From contig JAEYOV010000051.1 of NCBI GenBank assembly GCA_023411395.1, positions 1 through 33,990 on the forward strand: DNA of 33,990 nt, in the 5' to 3' direction. The DNA is from Bacillota bacterium. GTDB taxonomy: Bacteria > Bacillota > Clostridia > Christensenellales > Aristaeellaceae. This document shows, piece after piece, positions 15,369 through 23,472 of this stretch. The notes beneath the pieces are model-generated. The model worked only from the letters and a program-made list of their open reading frames with translations, ran no database searches and was not told where the DNA came from. The position numbers were made by a program, and so were the translations under genes. The stretch's first letter is position 1. Each line of letters starts with the position of its first letter.

Positions 15369-16316
15369 ATGATTGAAAAATTCGAACCGGCGCGCATTGA
15401 ATACGTGGAAACGGGCGACAGCAACCGTTACGGCAAGTTCGTTGTAGAACCCCTGGAGCGCGGCTTTGGCCAAACGCTGGGCAATGCGCTCCGCCGCGTG
15501 CTCCTTTCTTCCCTCCCCGGCGTTGCGGTGTCCTCTGTGCACATTGATGGCGTGCAGCATGAGTTTTCCACCGTGCCCGGCGTGAAAGAGGATGTCACGG
15601 AGCTGATTTTGAACTTTAAGGAGCTGGTGGCCAAGCTGTACAGCGACCAGCCCAAGCAGATCTTTATCGACATGCACGGCCCTTGCGAGGTAACGGCGGC
15701 GGACATCCGGGTGGATGACGAGGTGGAAATCGTCAACCCCGAACTGCACATTGCCACCCTCAATGAAGGCGCGCACCTTCAAATACAGATCATGCTGGAC
15801 AAAGGCCGCGGCTATGTGTCCGCCGACAAGAACAAGGTGGGCAACATGCCCATTGGCGTCATCCCCGTGGACTCCGTGTTCACCCCCATCAAAAAGGTGA
15901 ACTACACGGTGGAGGATACCCGTGTGGGCCAGATCACCGACTATGACAAGCTGACGCTGGAAGTATGGACCAACGGCAGCGTGATGCCGGATGAGGCCAT
16001 CAGCATGTCGGCCAAAATTTTGAGCGAGCACCTTTCCCTGTTTGTGGGGCTCACCGATCATGTGATGCCGGTGAACTTCAACCTGCCCGAGGACGACAAG
16101 AAGGAAAAAGTGCTGGAGATGACCATCGAGGAGCTGGACCTGTCCGTCCGCGCCTACAACTGCCTGAAGCGCGCCGGCATCAACAGCGTGGCCGAGCTGG
16201 TGCAGCGCAACCAGGAGGACATGATGAAGGTGCGCAATCTGGGCAGAAAGAGCTTGGAAGAAGTGGAACAGAAGCTGGCTGCTCTAGGCCTCGGTCTGCG
16301 GCCCAACGAAGATTAA
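15369..16316 (+). CDS. rpoA: RNA polymerase alpha subunit
   Basis: RpoA, 315 residues. The N-terminal domain (to about 230) dimerises and assembles beta and beta'; ERGFGQTLGNALRRVLLSSL is its signature. After a linker containing DDKKEKVLEMTIEELDLSVR comes the C-terminal DNA- and activator-binding domain (about 245-310), with LKRAGINSVAELVQR and KVRNLGRKSLEEVEQKL. AAGGAGG lies at 15355-15361. The length is standard. Confidence 0.98.
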   Translation: MIEKFEPARIEYVETGDSNRYGKFVVEPLERGFGQTLGNALRRVLLSSLPGVAVSSVHIDGVQHEFSTVPGVKEDVTELILNFKELVAKLYSDQPKQIFIDMHGPCEVTAADIRVDDEVEIVNPELHIATLNEGAHLQIQIMLDKGRGYVSADKNKVGNMPIGVIPVDSVFTPIKKVNYTVEDTRVGQITDYDKLTLEVWTNGSVMPDEAISMSAKILSEHLSLFVGLTDHVMPVNFNLPEDDKKEKVLEMTIEELDLSVRAYNCLKRAGINSVAELVQRNQEDMMKVRNLGRKSLEEVEQKLAALGLGLRPNED

Positions 16317-16366
16317 CCGGTTACACGGGGCATTTTTCGCCCATTCCGTAAAGGAGGAAACACCTC

Positions 16367-16879
16367 ATGGCAACGCAACGTAAACTGGGCCGCACCGCCG
16401 ATCAGCGCAAGGCACTGCTCCGCAATCAAGTGACCAACCTGATCTGGCACGGCCGTATTGAAACGACTTTGGCCAAGGCTAAGGAAGTTCGCAGTGCCGC
16501 CGAGCGGCTCATCACCCTGGCCATCCGCGAGTGTGAAAACAATGTGGAGGCCACCAAGGAATTCCACAACGAAAAAGGCCAATTGGTGAATATCACCGTA
16601 CAGAACGACGCGCCCTCCAAGCTCCACGCCCGCCGCCTGATGATGGCGTACCTGTATGATTTGCAGGAGCAGAAGAAGGGCGACGAGAGCAAGGCCGACT
16701 TCAGGGAGCGCACGAAGGATAACAAGCATCCCGTGGTAGAAAAGCTCTTCCGGGAAATCGGTCCCAAGTTCAAGACCCGCAATGCGGAAAAAGGCTGCGT
16801 CGGCGGCTACACCCGCATCTACCGCCTTGGACCCCGCCGCGGCGACGCCGCCGAAATGGTGATTCTGGAGATTCTTTGA
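16367..16879 (+). CDS. rplQ: 50S ribosomal protein L17, long form
   Basis: L17, 170 residues, about 50 more than the 120-residue B. subtilis form. The N-terminal core (TQRKLGRTADQRKALLRNQV, then IETTLAKAKEVRSAAERLIT) and the C-terminus (GGYTRIYRLGPRRGDAAEMV) are conserved. The extra residues sit in the middle, around VNITVQNDAPSKLHARRLMM and QEQKKGDESKADFRERTKD. I regard such mid-protein insertions as known in clostridial L17. AAAGGAGG precedes the start. It is the last gene of the run; truA, ecfA/T, rplM and rpsI do not follow. Confidence 0.96.
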   Translation: MATQRKLGRTADQRKALLRNQVTNLIWHGRIETTLAKAKEVRSAAERLITLAIRECENNVEATKEFHNEKGQLVNITVQNDAPSKLHARRLMMAYLYDLQEQKKGDESKADFRERTKDNKHPVVEKLFREIGPKFKTRNAEKGCVGGYTRIYRLGPRRGDAAEMVILEIL

Positions 16880-16885
16880 TAGGTT

Positions 16886-16917
16886 CGAAAAAATGACGCG
16901 GATGCGTCATTTTTTCG
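16886..16917 (+). terminator. Terminator hairpin after rplQ
   Basis: A perfect 14-bp stem, CGAAAAAATGACGC (16886-16899) with GCGTCATTTTTTCG (16904-16917), around GGAT starts seven bases after rplQ. The A6/T6 arms make it a plausible bidirectional terminator. It also forms the 5' end of the structured repeat; the copy at 33840 has the same feature. Confidence 0.85.
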
Positions 16918-17086
16918 ATTTTGCACATTTCGCCTGTGGTCTTTATGCATCGGCCTACGCTATGCTTGGCCGATGAAGCCCACGGCCGGCGAAATGTGTA
17001 AGGAAAGCCGGCTCCGCCGGCAACCCGCCCAGCCGGCAAAGCCGGCAGAGACGATTACAGGCGAGAGGGCTTCGCCCCCTCATCGC
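16886..17086 (+). repeat. Structured multi-hairpin repeat, copy 1
   Basis: After the terminator hairpin comes a long stem: CACATTTCGCC (16924-16934) pairs with GGCGAAATGTG (16988-16998). Inside it are GTGG/CCAC plus CTT/AAG, then CATCGGCC (16948-16955) with GGCCGATG (16968-16975) around a 12-base loop. The linker GTGTAAGGAAAGC leads into GCCGGC-TCC-GCCGGC (17007-17021), a second GCCGGC-AAA-GCCGGC (17032-17046), and a last GAGGG/CCCTC hairpin flanked by GCGA/TCGC (17061-17086). Copy 2 at 33840 shares the linkers and loop but differs in the stems by paired changes. Nothing in it looks coding. Confidence 0.85.
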
Positions 17087-17120
17087 TCCCCCAAGGTAGT
17101 ATTGGCTGATATTATGAAGC

Positions 17121-17161
17121 GCCCGGCAAATGCGTTAAATTGCATCTGCCGGGCACTTTTT
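17121..17161 (+). terminator. Second terminator, plus-strand reading
   Basis: GCCCGGCA (17121-17128) pairs with TGCCGGGC (17147-17154), and ATGC with GCAT continues the stem past one A/C mismatch. ACTTTTT follows. It would stop plus-strand transcription that reads through the repeat, before the convergent gene ending at 17171. On the minus strand the T-run is lacking. Confidence 0.75.
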
Positions 17162-17170
17162 ATCCTGCGC

Positions 17171-20032
17171 TTATTCCTCTGAAAACTCCTGGTCTTTCGT
17201 TTTCATCATCTCCACAAACAAATCCGTAAGCGCCGGGTCAAATTGTTTACCCTTGTCATGAAGGATATCAGCCAGAGCATCTTCAGGGCTCATGGGCTGT
17301 ATGTTTTCCGCACCGCTGCGCCTGCGCTCATAGCTCTCGGCCAGCGCGATGATCCGGGAGGCCCTGGGGATTTCCTCTCCCTTCAGACCTTTGGGATATC
17401 CGGAGCCGTCCCAGCGTTCCTGGTGGGCCAGCACAATTTGAGCCAGATCAGGCATGTCGTCAAAGGCGTTGAGAATACGGTAGCCGACTACAGGATGACG
17501 CTTGATTTCATTCCACTCGTGGGTGGAAAGGTTATAATGGTTCTCCAGAAGCCTGTTGTCCAGAACCACCTTGCCAATATCGTGCAGGAAACCTGCGTCC
17601 TTTAACTGCTTCACTTCATCTTCCGTCATGTTCAGCCGCTTGCCCATGGCGGAGCATAGCCGGCTTACGCGGTTGGCATGCTCCTTTTCCCGGGGGCTCA
17701 AGTCATGAAGCATTTGCACAATGGCGTTCAATGTGCCTTTCATCACCTCACTGTGTTCCATGACTTTGTTAAGGTACATTTCTTCCTCGGCCTTGTTGAC
17801 TGCCTCAAGGATATTGTCCTCCGCTCCCAGCTTGACGGCGGCGCCCATGGAGATGCTGCCTTTGACGGCTTTGATCCGTTCCTTGGCAAATTCCTCCCGT
17901 ATCCTTAAAACGATTTGCCTGGTTTCCGTAAGGCCCGTTTTAGGCAGAAGCAGGGCAAACTCGTCTCCGCCCCAGCGGGCGATAATGTCGTCAGCGCGGC
18001 ATATTTTGCGCAGTACGAACGCCAGCCTCTTGAGCAGCATGTCACCATATGTATGGCCAAAGACGTCGTTTGTGAGTTTCAGGTTGTTCACATCACCGAT
18101 GATGATGGAGACAGGCAGGTTCCGCTGGGTATCCAGCCTGCGCATCTCCTCCTCAAAAAACCGGCGGTTGTACAAACCGGTCAGCGCATCATGAAAGCTC
18201 AGGTATTCAATCTCCTGCTGCTGCTCTTTCTTTTCCGTCACGTTCCTGAACACGAGCACCACGCCGATGACTGCGCCTGTTTCATCCTTGATGGGGGCGG
18301 CGCTGTCCTCCAGGTAATACCGCCTGCCATCCCTGGAAGTCAAAACGGCATGGTTCTCCATCTCCTGAACGGCCTGCGTTTTCAGCGCGTCCTCAATGGG
18401 GTCATTGATAGTTGCCTCCGCCTTCTCGTGGGACAAAGCAAATACAGCCTTATAGGGCAGCCCAGCGGCGTCCTCCTGGGACCAGCCCAGCAGTTCCTCC
18501 GCAACAGGATTGAGCATTTCAATTTTGCCATCCTTATCAACCACCATGACGCCGTCGCCAATGGAAAGCAGCGTCTGCTGGTATTTGTTGCGCTCCAGGG
18601 AAAGCTTTTCCTGGGCCTCCCTTCTGATGACGGCATTCCATACGCCGCCCATCAAAAGAATTGTTTGATACACATCATCATCGTCGTACTCGCCGGGCTT
18701 ATTGGCCATGCCGATTACCGCCATGATCTGCCCGTCGATGATCACGGGCACCGACATGAACCTTTTCAAAGGGACATGGCCTTCCGGATAGCCCTTCTTC
18801 ATGGCGTCCGGCTTTTCAAAATCATTGATAACGATGGGCTTGCGCTGCCGGACCACCTCGCCCCAGAGACCTGTTTCGTCCAGATGATTGCCATTTTGAT
18901 TCCCTTTGATGGAGCAGAACGCCATGACGCCTTTGGTCCAGGAATTCAGTGTGAAGCGGCGCACCGATTCATCATACAGATAGATGTAGCCATGCTGGCT
19001 CTCCGTCAGCTTCAGCGCCTCGTGCAGCACATAATCCAGTTGCTCCTGCCTGGTATCGAAGCTGCGGGAAAGCATATCCGACATGATTTTGTGGCGGTAC
19101 AATGCTTTTTCCTGCTTCTTTTCATTTCTCCTGGCAGTGGTGATATCGGTGATATAGGCGCCCACGCCAAGGCCGCCGCTGGGCAGCGGCACCGGAAACT
19201 TCAATGTTCTGTAGACCTTGCCGTCCCATTCCACTTCATCGGTGACTACCGTATTGTCCTCCAGCGCCTTCAGATCGGTCTCCCTGCGCCGTTTTGCGAA
19301 TTCCTCTTCCGACAAGTCAAAATCGGTGAGGCCGGTCATTTGATCTTCCTTGCGGTGATAAAAAGCCTCCATGGCCCGGTTGGCAAACACGTATTTCAGG
19401 TTTTCATCCTTCAGGTAAATCAGGCTGTCATTCGCATCGATAAACGTTTTGTGCAGCTTTTGCGAATCTTCGATCGTATCCTTGGCGCTTTTGATTTTCC
19501 GCTTGCTCCGCAATAGAGCGGCAGACAGTGCCAGCAGCGCGGCAATGGTGATGCCGCCTGCGATAAAAATGAATAATACCAGCCGGTCCTGCTTTTGCGC
19601 AAGCAACGTGCTTTCCGTGATATCATGAATGACGGAAAAGAGCAAGCTTCTTCCTTCCTGCTCCACGGGATAGGAAAATACCTCTACCGTTTTGACTTCG
19701 CCGCCATTCAGCCGGTGCCGGAAGACAAAGTAGTTTCTTTGCTCCGTTTCGGCTGCCTGCATTTCCTTTGCGGTTTCTTCGGGGGGCAGCGTATTGATTT
19801 GCGTTATTTGCATGGACAAAAGCTGATCCGGAGGATATCCGTAAAATGCGACGGCCGCATTGTTGGCATATACGATGCTGCCCGTCTCGGGGTCTATGAG
19901 CAGCATTACTGCGCCATGCTGGTCCAGCATGTATTGACCTGCGATAGCCAGCTCCTCGCCGCCGGCACTGCCGGTATATGGCCAGAGCAAGGCAAAGCAG
20001 AGAATGGCAAAAAGCACCCATACTCTTCTCAT
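17171..20032 (-). CDS. Membrane PAS-GAF-GGDEF-HD-GYP cyclic-di-GMP protein
   Basis: A 953-residue signalling protein for cyclic-di-GMP turnover. In order: signal peptide or first membrane segment (5-23), PAS (about 30-140), membrane helix (150-174), PAS (195-310), GAF-like (325-470), PAS (485-610), GGDEF domain with intact GGDEF at 688-692, and a C-terminal HD-GYP domain with HD at 817-818 and GYP at 878-880. The cyclase half looks active. In the HD-GYP half the usual HHE is HQE, and the usual VADxxDA is LAESYER (897-903), so a metal-ligand Asp is Glu; phosphodiesterase activity is doubtful. GGGAGAG precedes the ATG. It lies 43 bases downstream of a sister gene, probably in one operon, and converges on the ribosomal run. 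Confidence 0.93.
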   Translation of the reverse strand: MRRVWVLFAILCFALLWPYTGSAGGEELAIAGQYMLDQHGAVMLLIDPETGSIVYANNAAVAFYGYPPDQLLSMQITQINTLPPEETAKEMQAAETEQRNYFVFRHRLNGGEVKTVEVFSYPVEQEGRSLLFSVIHDITESTLLAQKQDRLVLFIFIAGGITIAALLALSAALLRSKRKIKSAKDTIEDSQKLHKTFIDANDSLIYLKDENLKYVFANRAMEAFYHRKEDQMTGLTDFDLSEEEFAKRRRETDLKALEDNTVVTDEVEWDGKVYRTLKFPVPLPSGGLGVGAYITDITTARRNEKKQEKALYRHKIMSDMLSRSFDTRQEQLDYVLHEALKLTESQHGYIYLYDESVRRFTLNSWTKGVMAFCSIKGNQNGNHLDETGLWGEVVRQRKPIVINDFEKPDAMKKGYPEGHVPLKRFMSVPVIIDGQIMAVIGMANKPGEYDDDDVYQTILLMGGVWNAVIRREAQEKLSLERNKYQQTLLSIGDGVMVVDKDGKIEMLNPVAEELLGWSQEDAAGLPYKAVFALSHEKAEATINDPIEDALKTQAVQEMENHAVLTSRDGRRYYLEDSAAPIKDETGAVIGVVLVFRNVTEKKEQQQEIEYLSFHDALTGLYNRRFFEEEMRRLDTQRNLPVSIIIGDVNNLKLTNDVFGHTYGDMLLKRLAFVLRKICRADDIIARWGGDEFALLLPKTGLTETRQIVLRIREEFAKERIKAVKGSISMGAAVKLGAEDNILEAVNKAEEEMYLNKVMEHSEVMKGTLNAIVQMLHDLSPREKEHANRVSRLCSAMGKRLNMTEDEVKQLKDAGFLHDIGKVVLDNRLLENHYNLSTHEWNEIKRHPVVGYRILNAFDDMPDLAQIVLAHQERWDGSGYPKGLKGEEIPRASRIIALAESYERRRSGAENIQPMSPEDALADILHDKGKQFDPALTDLFVEMMKTKDQEFSEE

Positions 20033-20075
20033 GAGAATCTCTCCCGTTTACAGCATAGAACAAGCTGGCATGCTT

Positions 20076-22562
20076 TTAGCGCATGCAGTGGGCGAATATT
20101 TCCACGATGGCGGGGTCAAACTGCGTTCCGGAATTGTTCATGATTTCATCCATCGCTTCCGCTTTGCTTCGCTTTTGTCTGTAGACACGCTCTTCCGTCA
20201 TGGCGTCATAAGCGTCCGCAACGGCAAGGATCCGGGACAGAAGCGGGATTTCCTCCCCCTTGAGGCCCTTGGGATATCCCGCGCCGTCCCAGCGCTCATG
20301 ATGCGTCAGAATATATTCCGCTATGGATGACAGTTCCGGCAGGGAAATGGCAATCCGGTACCCTATTTCCGGATGCTTTTTCATGATGACCCACTCTTCT
20401 TCGCTCAGTTTGCCCGGTTTATTTAATATCCGGTCATCAATGCCGATCTTGCCTATGTCATGCAGCATGGCAAACAGCTGCAGATCATCCATACTCTTTT
20501 GCGGAAGCGCCAGATGGCTTCCTATCATGCGGGACAGCGTCACCAGGCGCTGGGCATGCTCCTCCGTCTCCTGGCTCCTGGCGTTCATCGTGGCCATGAT
20601 GGAGGTCAGGATGGCGTTGTGGTAGCTTTTTTGGTCCAGGATCTTGTTTTTGTATAGATTCTCCTCCGCTTCCCTTTCCACATCATCCATGCTTTTCTCC
20701 GGCACGTCTTTGGTTCCGCAGCCCAGGGAAAGGCTGATACGTACAGACTCGCCCAGGCTTGAGAAGTTGGCTCCCTCGCAGGCGCGCTTCATCTGCTGGA
20801 TCAGGCGGTAGGATTCCTCCTGGCCCGTATGCTTAAGAAGGATGCCAAATTCGTCGCCCCCGGTTCTGGCCAGGATATCTCCTTCCCGGCAGCAGTGCTG
20901 CAAAATCAATGCAACCTGCGCGATCACCCGGTCAACCTGTTCATAGCCAAAAGCGTTATTCAGCATACGGATTCCATTGATGTCCGCAATGATGACGGAT
21001 AACGGCAGGTATTCCTCCGAATCTACCTGGTGCCTTGCTTCCTCAAAATATTTTCTGGAATACAGACCGGTCAGGAAATCATGGTCGTTCATGTGCTGAA
21101 TTTGCGCCATCTGACGCTTGGATTCCGTGATATCGATGACGATTCCTTCCAGGGCTTCCACATCCCCCAGCGCGTTATAAATGCCCTGGCCTACTTCCAA
21201 AACCCACTTTCGCTCCCCGGAGGCTGTCATGATTTCATATTCATACCGGAAGGGGGACCTCAGGGCAAGCAGGCGGTCCCACTCTTTTCTTATAAGGTCG
21301 CGGTATTCCCTGCGGATCAGATCGTTGTAGGAAAGGTCTTTGTTGTTTACAAGGCTTTCCGGCGGGTATCCCGTTAAGGCATGGCAACCTTCGGATACGA
21401 ACAGCATCGTCCAGTCCGCGTCATTGAGGCAGCGGTAAGCCATGCCCGGCAGGTGGGACAGGAGCACGGACTTGCTCCTCTCGCTTTCCCGCAGCGCTTC
21501 CTGTACCTGCTTGCGCTCCTGAATATCGTACAGGATGCATAGGTGCTTATGTGTCCGGATGTCGCTCATGTGAAGGCGTGCCACCACGACTTGAACCCAG
21601 ACGCTGGAGCCATCCGGCCTGATAAAGCGCTTTTCCATGGTGTAGCCTTCGGATTGGCCCGCCTTGAACTGGTGGAAAAGCGCCAGTTCCTCTTTCAGGT
21701 CGTCCGCATGGGTGATATCCGTCCAGCTCAGGGCTGCCAGTTCGCTTTGCGTCCAGCCCAGAATTTTTACGAACATGGTGTTCACGCTGGACGGCTCATG
21801 GTAATTGGTGAGGATGGCAATACCGAAAGGCGCCTGCTCAAACACCGTGCGGAACAGCATCTCGCTGTCATCCAGTTTGCGGATCAATAATTCCCGCTCC
21901 CTGCTTCTTTTGTACATGCGGTACAAAACGATAAGCAGCAAGAACATAAGCCCGATCAGCGCCACGGCATTTGCCACATGCTCGGCTGCGGAAGCGGTCC
22001 ATTTTCCCGCATCATAATCCATCCCCAGGACGGCGATGATCCTGTCCGAAGCGGGGTCCTTCACGGGAACGAGTGCGCTGACCCAGGTGCCCCAGCGGTC
22101 GGTGGCGGGTTGAGTGACAATGGCTATGCCGTCTTCAAATAGCCTCCGGTCCACCTCGGTGGCTTCTTCGTACAGCTGGCCGGGAGGGGAGTAACCTTCG
22201 GATTCGGGAGGCTCGGAATCCGCCATGAAATAGATATTGCCGTCTATCTGCGTGTACAGGTACGCAAAAACGGTGTCAGGATTGTGCGCCTTAAGCTGTA
22301 TGAGGCTGTCTTTCAAATGGAGGTATGCTTCCTTTTGAAGGTCGCTCTCATTTACATCCAGCGCTTTGATGGCTTCCGCCGGCAAAAAGGCCTGCGCTGA
22401 TTGTGCCAGCTTCAGAGTCCGGTCCCTCAACTGCCCGATCTGGGATATACTCGTATAGGCAATGTAGGCGGCCCCGCACAGAAAGAGCATAAAGACAAGC
22501 AACACCATAAAGCCTTGGCGAAGAGGCCGGTGAGCCCCAGACGATTTTTCCTTTTGCATCAT
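20076..22562 (-). CDS. Membrane sensor PAS-PAS-GGDEF-HD-GYP protein
   Basis: An 828-residue cyclic-di-GMP protein. Membrane helices at about 17-37 and 197-217 enclose an extracytoplasmic sensor region of some 160 residues. Then come two PAS domains (about 232-350 and 365-485), GGDEF (intact GGDEF at 568-572) and HD-GYP (HD at 701-702, GYP at 762-764). The HD-GYP motifs are canonical, with HHERWDGAGYPKGLKGEEIP and VADAYDAM, so both synthesis and breakdown could occur. The start is uncertain: ATG 22562 follows a G-run, an ATG is next to it, and a GTG at 22598 would add 12 residues. It lies upstream of the 953-residue gene. Confidence 0.92.
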   Translation of the reverse strand: MMQKEKSSGAHRPLRQGFMVLLVFMLFLCGAAYIAYTSISQIGQLRDRTLKLAQSAQAFLPAEAIKALDVNESDLQKEAYLHLKDSLIQLKAHNPDTVFAYLYTQIDGNIYFMADSEPPESEGYSPPGQLYEEATEVDRRLFEDGIAIVTQPATDRWGTWVSALVPVKDPASDRIIAVLGMDYDAGKWTASAAEHVANAVALIGLMFLLLIVLYRMYKRSRERELLIRKLDDSEMLFRTVFEQAPFGIAILTNYHEPSSVNTMFVKILGWTQSELAALSWTDITHADDLKEELALFHQFKAGQSEGYTMEKRFIRPDGSSVWVQVVVARLHMSDIRTHKHLCILYDIQERKQVQEALRESERSKSVLLSHLPGMAYRCLNDADWTMLFVSEGCHALTGYPPESLVNNKDLSYNDLIRREYRDLIRKEWDRLLALRSPFRYEYEIMTASGERKWVLEVGQGIYNALGDVEALEGIVIDITESKRQMAQIQHMNDHDFLTGLYSRKYFEEARHQVDSEEYLPLSVIIADINGIRMLNNAFGYEQVDRVIAQVALILQHCCREGDILARTGGDEFGILLKHTGQEESYRLIQQMKRACEGANFSSLGESVRISLSLGCGTKDVPEKSMDDVEREAEENLYKNKILDQKSYHNAILTSIMATMNARSQETEEHAQRLVTLSRMIGSHLALPQKSMDDLQLFAMLHDIGKIGIDDRILNKPGKLSEEEWVIMKKHPEIGYRIAISLPELSSIAEYILTHHERWDGAGYPKGLKGEEIPLLSRILAVADAYDAMTEERVYRQKRSKAEAMDEIMNNSGTQFDPAIVEIFAHCMR

Positions 22563-22638
22563 TGTGGCCCATTCCCCCCCGGAACATGTGAGAAGCACGC
22601 CTCTGCCGCCCGGCAGATGGTTATCCGTATATATTCCC

Positions 22639-22650
22639 CATCATATGATG
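22639..22650. promoter_or_regulatory. Perfect 12-bp palindrome upstream of the sensor gene
   Basis: CATCATATGATG is a perfect palindrome about 77 bases before the minus-strand start at 22562, next to an AT-rich stretch. It could be an operator for a dimeric regulator. No clear -35/-10 pair was found beside it. Confidence 0.35.
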
Positions 22651-22711
22651 TTTTCCTTCATTTTTTGCTCACTTTCGCCTGGACGGCAGAAGTCCTATCC
22701 AATTTTGCACA

Positions 22712-23386
22712 TTATGGCTTTGCTCCTGCGGCCCGGGGGCAGACAATGCGGCAGCGGTTGCAATTGCACACCGCATATCCCCTTAAGTTGGTGCCATACG
22801 CGTACGGGCGGCAAAGGTCCTGCCGGACGGTAACGCCATCCAACGCTTTTTGCGGGCAGGCGTCCAGACATTTGCGGCAGCCGGGAATGCAGATATCCTC
22901 CGCAGCCGGGTCGCTTTCGATGGCAAGATCGGTGAGCAGCGCGCCCAGGTTCATCCGGTTGCCCAAGGCGCGGTTCATGACCAGCGTGTTTTTGCCCATG
23001 CAGCCGATGCCGGCAAGCTGTGCCGCATGACGCATGGACAGGATGCCCCGCCCATGAAGACGTTCCGGCTCCCAATGCTCATAGGGGCTGTCACAGGGGA
23101 TGGGAACGCACGCTGCGCCCAGCGCCTCGATTTGCTTGCACGCTTTGAGCGTGATGCGGTCGATTTCCGCCAGAGACGTATTGTTCCCGTGGTTGTATAC
23201 GATCCGCGGGCCACATTGATACAGGGAGCGGGGCAGGGCCAGTGCAAATACCACCACCGATTCGCAGGCGCCAAAAATATCCCGCGGATGAAATCCCGCC
23301 GGCGCATTTGCAAATGCTTCCGCCGCTGCGATGCCGCACATATCGGCCCCAAGGTTCAGCAAAATCTCTTTGATACGGTTTTTCAA
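22712..23386 (-). CDS. QueG-like double [4Fe-4S] cluster protein
   Basis: A 224-residue iron-sulphur protein. The start is TTG at 23386, seven bases after GGGAGG; the frame is open for 81 more codons upstream, but that part crosses a terminator and is not protein-like. Cysteines 166, 170, 173 and 177 (CIPGCRKCLDACPQKAL) and 207, 209, 212 and 216 (CNCNRCRIVCP) should hold two [4Fe-4S] clusters. The region before them (AAQLAGIGCMGKNTLVMNRA) resembles epoxyqueuosine reductase QueG, which makes the tRNA base queuosine using cobalamin. The protein is much shorter than QueG (about 380), so a true QueG role is doubtful. It may be a related reductase. Confidence 0.8.
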   Translation of the reverse strand: MKNRIKEILLNLGADMCGIAAAEAFANAPAGFHPRDIFGACESVVVFALALPRSLYQCGPRIVYNHGNNTSLAEIDRITLKACKQIEALGAACVPIPCDSPYEHWEPERLHGRGILSMRHAAQLAGIGCMGKNTLVMNRALGNRMNLGALLTDLAIESDPAAEDICIPGCRKCLDACPQKALDGVTVRQDLCRPYAYGTNLRGYAVCNCNRCRIVCPRAAGAKP

Positions 23387-23401
23387 ACGCTCATCCTCCC
23401 T

Positions 23402-23441
23402 TAAAAAAATGGGCCTGCCCCATGATACCATGGGGCAGGCC
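23402..23441 (-). terminator. Terminator of the beta-helix protein gene (minus strand)
   Basis: A perfect 13-bp stem, GGCCTGCCCCATG (23412-23424) and CATGGGGCAGGCC (23429-23441), has loop ATAC. Read on the minus strand it is followed by CATTTTTTTAA. The ribosome binding site of the QueG-like gene begins almost at once after the T-run, so this terminator may also control read-through into that gene. Confidence 0.9.
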
Positions 23442-23472
23442 GGATGGAAAGAAAAAACTGCGGCGGTATATG

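Noticed and set aside
17915..19516. 533-codon open frame antisense to the GGDEF/HD-GYP gene
   Set aside because: The minus-strand frame has clear domains; this one is a shadow with low-complexity His/Leu-rich sequence.
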